A DNA stretch of 46,647 bases. Origin: Symbiodinium natans (Eukaryota; Sar; Dinophyceae; Suessiales; Symbiodiniaceae). Location: positions 1 to 46,647 of the forward strand of contig CAJNDS010000971.1 in assembly GCA_905221605.1 (NCBI GenBank). Direction: 5' to 3'. The position numbers and the translations under genes are program-made. Below are positions 9,050 through 18,033 of this stretch, piece by piece; the first letter of the stretch is position 1; the number at the start of each line of letters is the position of its first letter. Below the pieces are notes generated by a model. The model had not been told where the DNA came from, ran no database searches, and saw nothing but the letters and a program-made list of their open reading frames with translations.

Positions 9050-11600
9050 GCCCCGCGAAGCGGCGGCCGCGGTCCTCCAGCCTTTGAATCAGCCCTGCTT
9101 GCTCGGGTGGGCAGCACTGTCTCCTCCGAAATCCTCCTTTCTTATCAACCCACAGGCTGGACAAGAGGGCCGTAAGAGCCGCAAGAACCGTAAGAGCCGT
9201 AAGAGCCGTCAGAGCCGTGCCGCTTCACCCGGGCGGATCCCTCTCAGGCAGCTGCGGTCAAGGCTCCTCTTCGCATGGCACGTCATCAAGTACAATACTG
9301 TACCATTGGACCATTGGTACAGTACAAGTATTCTGCTGGTCTTCGACAGTCTATCCGCAGCTGATGTGACGCTTCTGTCCAAGCACCGGCCTTTGCAAAG
9401 CAAATCTGCCGCCGATGTGCACATCTCGGCATCTGAGAGCACATCGTGAGCCCGGAGCAGCAAGGGGGGGCGGAAAAGGCTGCCTCGAAAGCACCGGCGC
9501 AAAGGGCACCTGAGGAAAGCTTCTCATTTTGGAGAGAGCCTTGCACAAGTACAAAAAACAGGCTCCCCCCAAAAGCCCCAAAAGCCCAGAGAAGCAGCCC
9601 TCCATGCCCCTGAGCCCTCTAAGCCTTCAGCCCTGAAACCCCAAGCCCCCCAAAAGCCTTCCCCAAAACCCTCCGGACCCGGGTCGCGGTTCCCGCAACA
9701 AAAATGCCCAGAATCGCCCTCCCATGCCCCTCGAGGCCGCCTTCAGCCTTCAGCCCTCTAAAGCGGGCTCGGGGTAAGCCCCCGAAGCCCCCAGATCCCC
9801 GAAAGCCTCCCCAAAACCTTTGGAGCCCTAAGCCTTATAAACCTCAAACCCTGCACCCTAACCCCAAAGCACCCTCAACACCCTCAAATTCTTCGGACCC
9901 GGAACGCCTTTCTCCTGCGGCTCCCGGGCGGCCCGCGCGGGGGGTGGCGGGGGGGGAATCCTTCGTCCCGAGGGCCCGGGACCCACTGAGGGGTTTGCCA
10001 AAGCACTTGTATGCTAGTAGAGAATTACAGTAGGGAATGTCGAGGAATTTCAGGTGCCTTTCGGGCCCCCTCATTTGAGGAATTTGGGATCCCTTTTTTT
10101 ACCTTGTCAAGGGGTTTAGGGGTTTGGGGGATGAAGCTGAGGTTGAAAGACTACACTTCTGGATTCCAGCGGGAGGGGGGGGGGTACGGTGACCTCTTGT
10201 TTTGGGCAGCTGGGGGTCTCAAGGCAAACCCTGAACCCTGAAGCCCACAAGCCCTGAGCCTAAAGGCGCTTTTGAAAGCACCCAAACCCTTTAAGCGCCC
10301 TCTACACGCCCTCTAGACGCCAGTAGTTCTTCGTCGAGACGGAAGAAAATGCTTTTGTGCTGGGTCATAGCAGAAATTCCCAAGCCCCCTTTGCAAGAAG
10401 CCCACGCACACAAAAAAGCTCAGAAACCCGAAGGCCGCGCACGTCCTGGAGGTTCAGGGGACTTCGTAGGCAGTTCTCTGAAGTAGGTGGGACTATGACC
10501 TTAGTTTCCGTCAGGGTACTTCGAACCCCTCTTGATTGTGAATAGGTACATAAGTCTCCCGATCAACCAAGTGCCGTATGCCACGCTCTGAGGCTCTGCA
10601 AATGGCAGTGCTTTGCCTGTGGCATCCTCAGGCAAATGAGCCCCTGTGCACGCCCAAAAGCACATGGTCATATGTGGGGGCAAGGGCTTGAGCGTGGAGT
10701 TTAGGGTCGAGAGGGATCTAGGACTTAGGGTTGGGGGTTTGGAGGTTAATTGTTTAGGGCTTTGGTGGGCAACGGCTGTGTCCCACACAGGTTCTCCTCA
10801 ACCTGCAGGTACCACAGTAGGTAAATTTAAACCATAGCATAAGCCCCAAGGCCCAAGACCCCCCTTTTTTTCCTCGGGACTGGGTAGGTAGCCCCTTTTT
10901 TGTTATCTAGAATCCTGCGATATATTCTGGGTTCAGCCCCTAAGTTTTTTAGTCCATGGGTGCAACGGTCGTCGCGCTGAAGGGTCGCAGGCTCGGAGCA
11001 CCTCAAGCCACCAAGGACTTGCGCCTCCGGGTGCACGATGAAGAGCTGCCTACATGAGCGCGGCGCCCCGGCGCCTATAGGTGTGAGGCTGCACTTGTCG
11101 GCTGCACTCTTTGGATGGGCCGGCAACACGTCTTGCTAATGCAAGTCCAAAAGCGCAGCCCTTGATGCGAGCGTAGACAGCTTCATGAAGCCACTCCTTG
11201 GAGGATGAAGGGAAGTTAGGGAATGGTTGCTTTGTGGCATGATTGAGTAGCGTAGTTCCAATCAGGGCACTTACAATTCTACTTCGCACCTTCTGCTTAC
11301 ATAAGGCCGAAATTCATGCTCGGTCGGAAATGAGCGGTGATTCGGCACTCCTCTTGAAGCCAAACAACTCTGAATCCTAGACCCTGTTGATTGGCGTAAG
11401 GCAAAGATGTCGACCTGCCACGTTCAATCCTGCGCGTCGGCATGCAGAGTCAAAAAGGTCCGCGTGCATCAAGCCCAAAACATTTCGGGCGAGTCGGAAT
11501 CAGCTCGGTCTCAGCCTCGCATGCTCCTTGCGTTCATGCACGCTTTGCCCTTGGCTCTAAGCCGCTAGCGCTGGCAAGGACTGGGAAAATCATCGACGCC
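9050..11600. other. Unit 1 downstream non-coding region
   Basis: No gene is supported. The region is almost identical to 23533-26175 in unit 2, marking a recent duplication. It contains a GTAAGAGCC short repeat (about 9168-9218), a hairpin at 9296-9324, Pro-rich CCCTAAA-like text and a block at about 9895-10215. That block recurs at 24375-24690, 32100-32420 and 45655-45930. Minus-strand ORFs here change protein sequence at nearly every difference between copies, which argues against coding. Confidence 0.55.
9296..9324. other. Perfect 10-bp inverted repeat
   Basis: Arms TACTGTACCA and TGGTACAGTA are separated by 9 bp. It is conserved in unit 2 at 23777-23805 but lost in units 4 and 5. Confidence 0.8.
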
Positions 11601-11633
11601 ATGTTCTGCTCCTGCAGCAATCCTCACGATGAG
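11601..11633 (+). CDS. Candidate first exon of the unit 2 DUF4116 gene
   Basis: ATG opens MFCSCSNPHDE and is followed by GTGCCT, a possible donor. The surrounding block is homologous to 26100-26280, 36640-36740 and 40365-40470, which precede the DUF4116 exons of units 3, 4 and 5 by about 0.6-1.1 kb. Here the distance to the unit 2 DUF4116 exon has grown to 8.4 kb because of the mitochondrial and retroelement insertions. Assignment to that gene is inferred from position and from the missing ATG in the main exon. Confidence 0.35.
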
Positions 11634-11952
11634 GTGCCTCACTGCCCCAAAGCCAGCTCGAGCCCTAACACGGCCCGAATGGAACCTTAAGCGCAAGTGA
11701 TGCCAGAAGCTCAACACGAAGCCCCACATCCTGTGAACACCTGTCATCTATTGGTTTGGTTTACAATTCACCCTTTCATCCTCAGTCTTGGGATAGAAGC
11801 TTCTTTAACTATGAAGAGAACAGTAATAATATTATTGTAAGCGTCTTGCGCGCACGAATAATATTATTAATGTGAACGAAATACACGCGCCCTCGTTTCA
11901 TTTTATTTGCTTTTTATTATTATTAAGGGCGCGATAATAGTATCATTAATTA

Positions 11953-11997
11953 GTACACCAAAAACCCAATAAAATTAAAGGGGGTTTTTGGGCGTAC
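11953..11997. other. Hairpin in the mitochondrial insert
   Basis: Left arm GTACACCAAAAACCC (11953-11967) pairs with GGGTTTTTGGGCGTAC (11982-11997), with one mismatch or bulge and a loop of about 14 nt. Inverted repeats of this kind are typical of dinoflagellate mitochondrial spacers. Confidence 0.7.
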
Positions 11998-12016
11998 ACT
12001 TTATTACAATTGACTT

Positions 12017-12082
12017 CGTGTATTCGTTCATAAAATACATTTCAAAGATTAATAGAAAGAGAGACGACTGAACGAATACGCG
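12017..12082. other. Second hairpin in the mitochondrial insert
   Basis: CGTGTATTCGTTCA (12017-12030) and TGAACGAATACGCG (12069-12082) form a 14-bp stem with one mismatch. The loop is 38 nt. Confidence 0.7.
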
Positions 12083-12220
12083 AACACCCGGGCATTTGTT
12101 GGGCCATTGATGCACTAATTTCCAAGCATTTAATAGTAATTGTAAGGGCTAGAAAAATAGTAATATTTTATGAGGCCCTTTTGTACGCATTATTTGATAT
12201 TTTGGAAATCTAAACATTTA

Positions 12221-12868
12221 GAAGTTACATCAGATTCATTTTGTTTCCTTATTAGTAGTTCTTGGTTATTATTCTTTGCTCTTATTATAATTCTATTTTT
12301 CTTTGCAGGATTTAATATTTATTGTTGGACTGGAATTCACTTCTCATAGAATTATTTTCTTATATTTTATCATCTTTTATTTGGATTAATTTATAGTTTT
12401 CATATTTGGTCTAGAGATTCATTAAGAGAATTCACGAAAAATATGAAGTCTTATTAATAATCTTTTTTCTTCTTTTTGGGGGTTTTCTAGTTTCTGAAGC
12501 TCTATTATTTGTATCCTTCCTTCTTTTGGGCATCTTTTCATTTATTATCTTGTCCAACTTTAGGGATGCGGCCTGGAGAAGCTTTCTATCTTCCAGGTCC
12601 TTGTGAATTAACTTTTGCTAATACACTTCTTTTATCTAATGCTGCTATATCTTTAGGAAATGCTTTTATTAATTTAGAAATTTCATCACAATATATTATT
12701 TTCTTCACTTTGTGGTCATTCTATTTATCTTCTCTTTTTATTCGTTTGCAGATTAAAGAATTTCGTATTCTCGCATATTCAATTCGTTCATACAATTCTT
12801 TAGTTTTTATCTCTCTTTTAGTTCGTATTCTCTGCACTAATTACATTATTAATATTAATACGTAACAC
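12221..12868 (+). pseudogene. cox3: cox3-like mitochondrial pseudogene, partial
   Basis: It encodes pieces of cytochrome c oxidase subunit III, an inner-membrane protein of respiratory complex IV. In order: a Trp/Leu-rich N-terminal membrane segment, HIWSRDSLREF (the W-RD--RE motif of the family), GGFLVSEALLFVSF, FFWASFH, and GEAFYLPGPCELTFANTLLL. The frame is broken. There is an in-frame TAG at 12347-12349, a shift near 12440 and a compensating shift near 12520 within the VSFFWASFH motif. The C-terminal third, with its usual conserved histidine-rich motif, is absent. Substitutional mitochondrial RNA editing could remove the stop but not the shifts. I therefore read it as a dead nuclear copy, not a working gene. 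Confidence 0.75.
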
Positions 12869-13065
12869 CCGGGAAGTATTAATTAATTCTCTACACTCAA
12901 TATATTCACCCTTTAATGCTACAATATAATGCCAATATAAAGTGAATAAAGTAAACGTACTGTAATTCTATTAGTATTAATATTAATATTTCCATAGCTT
13001 TTAATGGGGTTTTTTGTAGCTTATAAAATATTATTGTCGCCCCGCTCACTCTTTCCTTTCCTAAC

Positions 13066-13140
13066 TTTTGGGTGTTTTGTTGGGGCGGCTCTCAAGTTCA
13101 CGTATTCAATTGTCAACATAAGGACGCAACAAGAAAGCCA
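13066..13140 (+). rRNA. Possible mitochondrial LSU rRNA fragment
   Basis: GTTGGGGCGGCTCTCAA resembles the conserved GACTGGGGCGGTCTCC region of bacterial 23S domain V. Fragmented LSU rRNA is known from dinoflagellate and apicomplexan mitochondria. The match is short and made by eye, so this is tentative. If correct it is a nuclear relic. Confidence 0.4.
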
Positions 13141-13267
13141 TCCTATTTTCTGTCATTTTTCCCCATTCCTTTAGTATTCATTTTATCTTCACGAAAGCCA
13201 CTCATTTTATTATTATTATTGCCTTTACTGGACACAATATTAATATTAACACTTCGTAAAATATATG

Positions 13268-13813
13268 TTGATTTCCCAAAGTCCCGCTTCCGCCCTAACT
13301 TCCCGCTAATTCTCGCAAGGTTTGGGGTGGCTTCAGGGTTGCGTCGAAGGGGTCTGTGGGGGTCCACCGCGGGATCTTCTTTTGACTTTCTCTGGGGTTT
13401 TGGGGTTTTGGGATTGTCGAACGGCTCAGTGGTAGCCTTTTCTTATCTTTTTGTCTTCCTCCCATTTTTAGGTTTCGTTCCTTGACACTTGTCACCCCGA
13501 GCCTTAGAGCAAAACAAGAGCTCCTACGATAAAGGCTAGGCCATAAATCCAAACACCTCAAGGTCGGGTCGGCCCTTGGGGGCTCAGGGTGTTTGTAGGG
13601 TTTACAGGCCCGCAAAAGGGGTTTGCCATATAGGTGTGTGTCGAAAAATGAGCATCACCTGCAAGGAAGAGGAATGGACTGGAGGCAGCGATTGAAAGGG
13701 GGGAGGGGTGTTAGGTGGTAGCCACAGGTCCACCTTTTGTGTCACCTTTTCCAAGCTGAGATTCGATAGGCTAAGACGGTCTACAAGGTAACAGAGAGTT
13801 GAATTGACAATTC
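13268..13813 (+). repeat. Unit 2 conserved upstream block, left part
   Basis: Homologous to about 26305-26950 in unit 3: GTTGATTTCCCAAAGTCC, then a GGGGTTTT run, then GTCGAAAAATGAGCATCACC. No gene is supported. It carries only two GGGGTTTT copies where unit 3 has about eight. Confidence 0.65.
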
Positions 13814-14190
13814 GGGAGTTCAGAGTTGAGAGTCGGAGGGGAGTGGGCTTGGCATGGGCTTGACGCCGAGAAGGTCCACGTGGACAGTTTTGACCAACTC
13901 TCTGCACAGTAGAAGCTCGGCACGAAGAGCAGCCCCAGCCCTGGTGCCCAGAAGGCGCAACCAGCAAACACAAACCGCCAGGGGCCAAACTGTAGAGAGC
14001 ACGGTGCTTCAAGCTCAAAAAGTTCGGAAAGGGCTCAGGGCATACAGTACGGTCTGGGGGTGCTCATGTGGGACCTCTGAATCACGGGGCGCAGGACAGA
14101 GGTGGAAACTCCAGGCTTTCTTCGCTCTCTTAGGCGTAGGTGCTGCGCGTCTCTTTGCAACTTAAGCGTTAACTGCTCGCCTCTCTCTCG
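13814..14190 (+). repeat. 377-bp host duplication, left copy
   Basis: Appears identical to 19630-20006, including a shared 103-residue open frame of no known function. The two copies bracket the retroelement and the GGT microsatellite. It is part of the conserved block upstream of the DUF4116 exon, broken here within its CT tract. Confidence 0.85.
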
Positions 14191-14477
14191 CATCTCTCAC
14201 ATGTGCAGCACGCCTGTCAAGGCCTTCTTTTGGTTCATCATGGCTCGAATCCATGGTGTTATGGTACTATTTACAGCTCCCCAGGCCTTGGTACCTGGGC
14301 GGGGTTTAACGCACCTCACCTGAGCAAAAATTTCTTTAGCACAGCACACATGTTGATAGCTGAGCTCGCATTTGGGATAAGATACATGTTGATAGCTGAA
14401 CTCACACTTAGCATGAGACAGCATACATGTTGATAGCTGAGCCTTGTGATAGGCTTTGCCTTCTGGTGATGATGGTG
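14187..14477 (-). repeat. 291-bp terminal direct repeat, downstream copy
   Basis: Equals 17966-18256 at a constant offset of 3779. In element orientation it is a second copy of the element's 5' end, including the ORF1 ATG and first codons, cut off at a CTCGC that also occurs in the flanking host sequence (5-nt microhomology). It contains three copies of ACATGTTGATAGCTGA on the + strand (14348, 14384, 14425). Confidence 0.9.
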
Positions 14478-14515
14478 TTTCCACCCACCTTCCCCAACCA
14501 TCTCCATGCTCATAA

Positions 14516-16765
14516 CTAGAGTCTTGACACCAGAGCTGAGCTGTACATCAATCCATTCTTCCAGGAAACTCTGACATCAAAAACTCGGCAAAACGCTTGG
14601 TCTAGCAGATATCGAACATCATGTTCGCAAAATTTCCGGATTGTTTTGCCAAACCTTGCAAATTTCCATATGGGATGCCACGAAAGAGTTATCCACAACA
14701 CGTTTGAGCTACGGACCTCTTTCGTGGTAAAATTTCTCGGAGTGCCAGCTTCCATCATCTCAGCTAGCACTTCTTCCGGGGTAAGGTGTTTCCGGAATCT
14801 CGCCATGATACACTGCTTCGCAGTCCTCCTTGCAGCATCATCTGTGGCCAACTTGCACATCGCATTCACGTGCTGCTTTGGCCAGTTGTGTACTGCAGGG
14901 GCATGGGCAGAAGAGCTTTCCAAGGGCATTGCTATGTTCTTGCAGTGGGGAATGAGCCTCAACTTCCTGGATCTTGCATTCATTTGCACGCGAAACTGTA
15001 GGAACTGGACCTCCCTATCTTCGCACTCGCAAAACCTGACAATCTCCTCACATTGTACACGGAAGAACCCACTTCTGGCTTTGAGCACCTGGAACCATGC
15101 CACAAACTTCCCGTAGTCATGAGACAAGATGAGAATGTCATCCCTGTATCGGATTAGCAGGTCGATACCCGTTTCGCGCAGGGACTGCTCATCCACAAGG
15201 CCTCTCTCTGCCTTGTGATAGAATGCGGAGTCTGCGATTCCAGCGCTTTGGGGTAGTCCCATGCCACTACCCTCTATCACTTGGTACGTTGCATCTGCAG
15301 CTTCGCTTGACACGAACTGCGACCCCAACAGCAAGTTCATGACCTCTTCCATGACTAATTTCTTGGCTTCATGATCGCTTTCAAACGCTTTCAAGGCCTC
15401 ATCAGCTAGTTCACGCAGTTGACCGCAAATGAAGAACTCTCTGATGTCGATGCGCACTAGTCTGTGGTTGGTGTCAAGCCTAACCCCCAAGTTCTTGACA
15501 CGCATTGAGACCTGATGAGCTGACTGGGCAAGGTGATGCAATTCACACAATTTGTTCATCAACTGCTTCTGTAGCCACACGCCCAACCCTTTGAACGCAT
15601 AGCCTCCTGACAAATGAAGATTCCGAACTGAGACTTCACCCTGTGGCTTTGTGGATTTTACTGTGACAGATAACTTCGAAGGCAGCTTCGCACCAGGAAG
15701 GGTTGGTGTCTTCCTCAACTGCGAAGCAAGGGCCTCATCCTCCTCAAGCTTCTGCACTTTGTTGACTGCCCGGAAGTAACTTTTGTACCACAGGTCCATC
15801 AACCTTCTTTCATCCGCCACTTGCATGTACATGGATTTCTGAAAAATCTTCTGGTGAATCTCGGCTTCTTGATGTCGTAGGACAAGAACAAATGCACCTG
15901 TTTTATCGGTCGGCAACGTTTTCCAGTCAGAACTCCTCAACAGCTTGAGCCCCCAACGAATCAAGGGCGTGACGTTCGACCACTTCCTTTTGGTCCATTT
16001 TGCATGTTTGATAGCTCTCTTCGCATCTTCCACCAAGCACCTTTGTAGTCTATCCAACCAGCACTGTAAACCCCCATCGACCACTTCTCTGCATCGAGTA
16101 TGGCTTTTGAAGGTGATTTCCGGCTTGGATGACTGCGAGTGTCTGAAAAACCATCTCCATTTCACGCGGTCATTGAATTGTCTGATTTCCTGCTCAACTT
16201 TCTGGACTGATGGCATCTTTCCAGAAGCCCAAATGTGCTTCTTGTTGTATCTTGAAAGAACCCACACAATCGGCCATGGAACCCCATAGGCTGCAACCGG
16301 ATGGATTTCGCAACTGTTTGGATCGTAAACGGCCACCTTCTCCTCCAAGAGGTGGTAGTTCTTGAGCCACCACCAATCCTGCGCAGATGCGCCCCTCATC
16401 AATTCCAAAAACCTTTTCGACTTTTGTTGCTGTTGCCTTTGTACCATCCTTTCTTTCCTCCATTCTTCCCTTCGAAGCCATTTTTTCCGTAGCCTTTTGC
16501 TTGGGACCACTGCTGGGTGTACCTGCTTCCTTTCCCAGCTCCTTTCGACATCAGCTGCTGCTTCTGCTGCTGCTGTCGCCACTTCCAATTTTGCTGATGT
16601 TGACACTGATGGTGCTGATGCTGTTGATGCCAAGGTGTGTAGTTTGCCGTGCCTCTCTTTCCATCCACGGGCTTGCCTTTGTTCGTGGCTTTTGTGGAGG
16701 TTTTGTTCCACGTCCCCTTGCCTCCACTGCAAGGAGCCTCCCCATTTTTTCGCATCGCTTGGCAC
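14516..16765 (-). CDS. ORF2: Penelope-like reverse transcriptase
   Basis: It would copy the element's RNA into DNA. In a 749-codon open frame: a helper segment LPTDKTGAFVLVL at about residue 284, motif A RIDIREFF with Asp440, motif B GMGLPQSAG at 501-509, motif C RYRDDILIL with Asp542 and Asp543, and a following VQFLQF at about 586. An SSSAHAPAVHNWPK segment at about 617-630 is typical of this RT group. All three catalytic aspartates are present. There is no GIY-YIG, RNase H or integrase in the last 100 residues. The frame is -1 relative to ORF1 and overlaps its last 367 nt. The overlap looks genuinely coding in ORF1, so translation probably enters this frame at the slippery site at 16486-16480, about residue 94. 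The ATG at 16765 is an alternative start. Confidence 0.75.
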   Translation of the reverse strand: MPSDAKKWGGSLQWRQGDVEQNLHKSHEQRQARGWKERHGKLHTLASTASAPSVSTSAKLEVATAAAEAAADVERSWERKQVHPAVVPSKRLRKKWLRREEWRKERMVQRQQQQKSKRFLELMRGASAQDWWWLKNYHLLEEKVAVYDPNSCEIHPVAAYGVPWPIVWVLSRYNKKHIWASGKMPSVQKVEQEIRQFNDRVKWRWFFRHSQSSKPEITFKSHTRCREVVDGGLQCWLDRLQRCLVEDAKRAIKHAKWTKRKWSNVTPLIRWGLKLLRSSDWKTLPTDKTGAFVLVLRHQEAEIHQKIFQKSMYMQVADERRLMDLWYKSYFRAVNKVQKLEEDEALASQLRKTPTLPGAKLPSKLSVTVKSTKPQGEVSVRNLHLSGGYAFKGLGVWLQKQLMNKLCELHHLAQSAHQVSMRVKNLGVRLDTNHRLVRIDIREFFICGQLRELADEALKAFESDHEAKKLVMEEVMNLLLGSQFVSSEAADATYQVIEGSGMGLPQSAGIADSAFYHKAERGLVDEQSLRETGIDLLIRYRDDILILSHDYGKFVAWFQVLKARSGFFRVQCEEIVRFCECEDREVQFLQFRVQMNARSRKLRLIPHCKNIAMPLESSSAHAPAVHNWPKQHVNAMCKLATDDAARRTAKQCIMARFRKHLTPEEVLAEMMEAGTPRNFTTKEVRSSNVLWITLSWHPIWKFARFGKTIRKFCEHDVRYLLDQAFCRVFDVRVSWKNGLMYSSALVSRL

Positions 16766-18033
16766 ACTTTCTTCATTTTGTCCTGCTCCATTTCTTCATC
16801 CTCCTTGGCATCCTCTCCATCAGACATCATTTCGTCCTCCTGAGCCTCAGCTTCTTTCGAGAACTCTTTGACCTTTTCGCTGACCATCTGGTGTACAACA
16901 TCACGCATCAGAGTGGTTGGATTGTTGTCTTTGAGCTCGTTCATGGCCTTGTCGTGCGCAATTTTCCTTTTCTCCTCTTGCTCCTTCACTTTCTGTTCAT
17001 CCTTCCTAACTTCCTCGACCATTTTGCCATACTCCTTGTCCTGAACTTCTTTGACGGCTTCGTCGAGGTTCGCAACATTCTCGGGGTCGTCCAGGTCCAG
17101 CTTGTCAATCTCAGTCGCCTTCTTGATTGCAGCTGCACACTCCTCCATAATCCTGTCACGCTTATTTCTTTCCTTCTCCTTTGCGACCTTCTCCTCCATT
17201 GCTTCAAGGTTGATTTTCTTCGATGCTCTTGTGAACTCGTGGTGCAAGGTTGCCAATGCCTCCCTTCTCGAAGTTCCTTGTGGGATCTCGACTTGGAAGA
17301 CATACTTGTTCCGCGTTGAATCCTTCAAGACCTCGTCCAGCTCTACCAACTCCGAAGGGCACTTAAAGGGTCGAGTGCCTGCAGGATAGCGCCCAGCAGT
17401 CTCCATGACAACCAGGTCCTTCCGAGCAGTGTCCAGCCTTTTCTGCGCCTTCAAGTTCTTTTTGATTCTTTCGCCAGCCTTCCTCATGGTTTTGGTGATG
17501 ATGCTTTTGACTTCATCCGGCACTCGAGCAGTCTTCTTCAAGGGCACTTCACTTGCTACTCGAGCTACCGCGTGAATAATAGCATCCTGGACTGGCAAGC
17601 TTGGTAGGCTTTGAGCTGCTGCCGCTGCTTGTACATCGGCTGTTGGAACATTTGCCGTTTGAGCTTGTTCCTTGCTGGTATTGTTCTGAGTGTGTGCAAG
17701 GCTTTGCATGGTGTGCATCATGCACATGAGCGCATCCAATGTTTGTGACTGAGTAGTTTTCATGTCCTTCATCTGCTGCAGCATTGCAGCCATCATTGTT
17801 TGCTCTTCATCCTTCTTGTGTCGCTTGCTAGGGTCAGCATCATCATCATCATTCTTTCTCTTGACATCTTGGGATTCAAGTCCCAAAGCGGCAGAGAAAC
17901 TTGGAAGACCTTGTAGTCCTCCTCCCTGCTCATTGGCCGCAGGTGCTGAGTTGAAAGGTATGCCACTCGCATCTCTCACATGTGCAGCACGCCTGTCAAG
18001 GCCTTCTTTTGGTTCATCATGGCTCGAATCCAT
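16399..18033 (-). CDS. ORF1: Gag-like basic coiled-coil protein
   Basis: It has 544 codons and starts with ATG at 18033 inside the terminal repeat (MDSSHDEPKEGL). An N-terminal region with a KRKNDDDDADPSKRHKK cluster is followed by Met/Gln-rich and Ala-rich stretches. A long charged region, about residues 250-420, is predicted by eye to be coiled coil (KEKERNKRDRIMEE, KQEEKRKIAHDKAMNELK). The C-terminus is rich in Gly, Lys, Gln, His and Trp (GKGTWNKTSTK, KGYGKNGFEGKNGG). The layout suggests multimerisation plus nucleic-acid binding, like retroelement Gag or ORF1 proteins, but there is no zinc knuckle and no sequence match I can name. Its last 367 nt overlap ORF2. Confidence 0.65.
   Translation of the reverse strand: MDSSHDEPKEGLDRRAAHVRDASGIPFNSAPAANEQGGGLQGLPSFSAALGLESQDVKRKNDDDDADPSKRHKKDEEQTMMAAMLQQMKDMKTTQSQTLDALMCMMHTMQSLAHTQNNTSKEQAQTANVPTADVQAAAAAQSLPSLPVQDAIIHAVARVASEVPLKKTARVPDEVKSIITKTMRKAGERIKKNLKAQKRLDTARKDLVVMETAGRYPAGTRPFKCPSELVELDEVLKDSTRNKYVFQVEIPQGTSRREALATLHHEFTRASKKINLEAMEEKVAKEKERNKRDRIMEECAAAIKKATEIDKLDLDDPENVANLDEAVKEVQDKEYGKMVEEVRKDEQKVKEQEEKRKIAHDKAMNELKDNNPTTLMRDVVHQMVSEKVKEFSKEAEAQEDEMMSDGEDAKEDEEMEQDKMKKVCQAMRKNGEAPCSGGKGTWNKTSTKATNKGKPVDGKRGTANYTPWHQQHQHHQCQHQQNWKWRQQQQKQQLMSKGAGKGSRYTQQWSQAKGYGKNGFEGKNGGKKGWYKGNSNKSRKGFWN
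16480..16486 (-). promoter_or_regulatory. Candidate -1 ribosomal frameshift site
   Basis: On the minus strand the heptamer AAAAAAT reads A_AAA_AAT in the ORF1 frame (codons 516-518: GGA AAA AAT), the canonical X_XXY_YYZ form. A -1 slip enters exactly the ORF2 frame (AAA AAA TGG). The ORF1 stop lies 79 nt downstream. I see no strong stem-loop just downstream; only a short CTTCGAAG palindrome is nearby. Confidence 0.55.

Larger units (their letters stand above)
11727..13267. other. Nuclear insertion of mitochondrial DNA (NUMT)
   Basis: The base composition changes abruptly to AT-rich between host flanks. The left flank ends in GCTCAACACGAAGCC and the right flank starts with GTTGATTTCCCAAAG. 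In unit 3 the two flanks are only a few bases apart (about 26290-26310), which is an empty site. The insert carries a cox3-like pseudogene, a likely LSU rRNA fragment and several AT-rich inverted repeats (for example AATAATATTATT twice at about 11828-11872). Dinoflagellate mitochondrial DNA is known for few genes, fragmented rRNAs and abundant inverted repeats, and this fits. The edges are accurate only to tens of bases. Confidence 0.75.

Noticed and set aside
10501-10788. Minus-strand frame conserved between units 1 and 2 (ending GSKYPDGN)
   Set aside because: Nearly every base difference between the copies changes the protein although the DNA is about 99 percent identical; no sign of coding constraint.
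11442-11690. 82-codon plus frame covering the candidate first exon
   Set aside because: Only the last part after the internal ATG is conserved with units 3-5; the upstream part differs by indels.
14348-14440. Three spaced ACATGTTGATAGCTGA copies as a CRISPR-like array
   Set aside because: Only three 16-bp copies with unequal spacing (36 and 41 bp), inside a eukaryotic retroelement terminus; no cas genes.
14516-14850. GIY-YIG endonuclease at the C-terminus of ORF2
   Set aside because: The last 100 or so residues show no GIY...YIG pair or the following Arg and Glu pattern.
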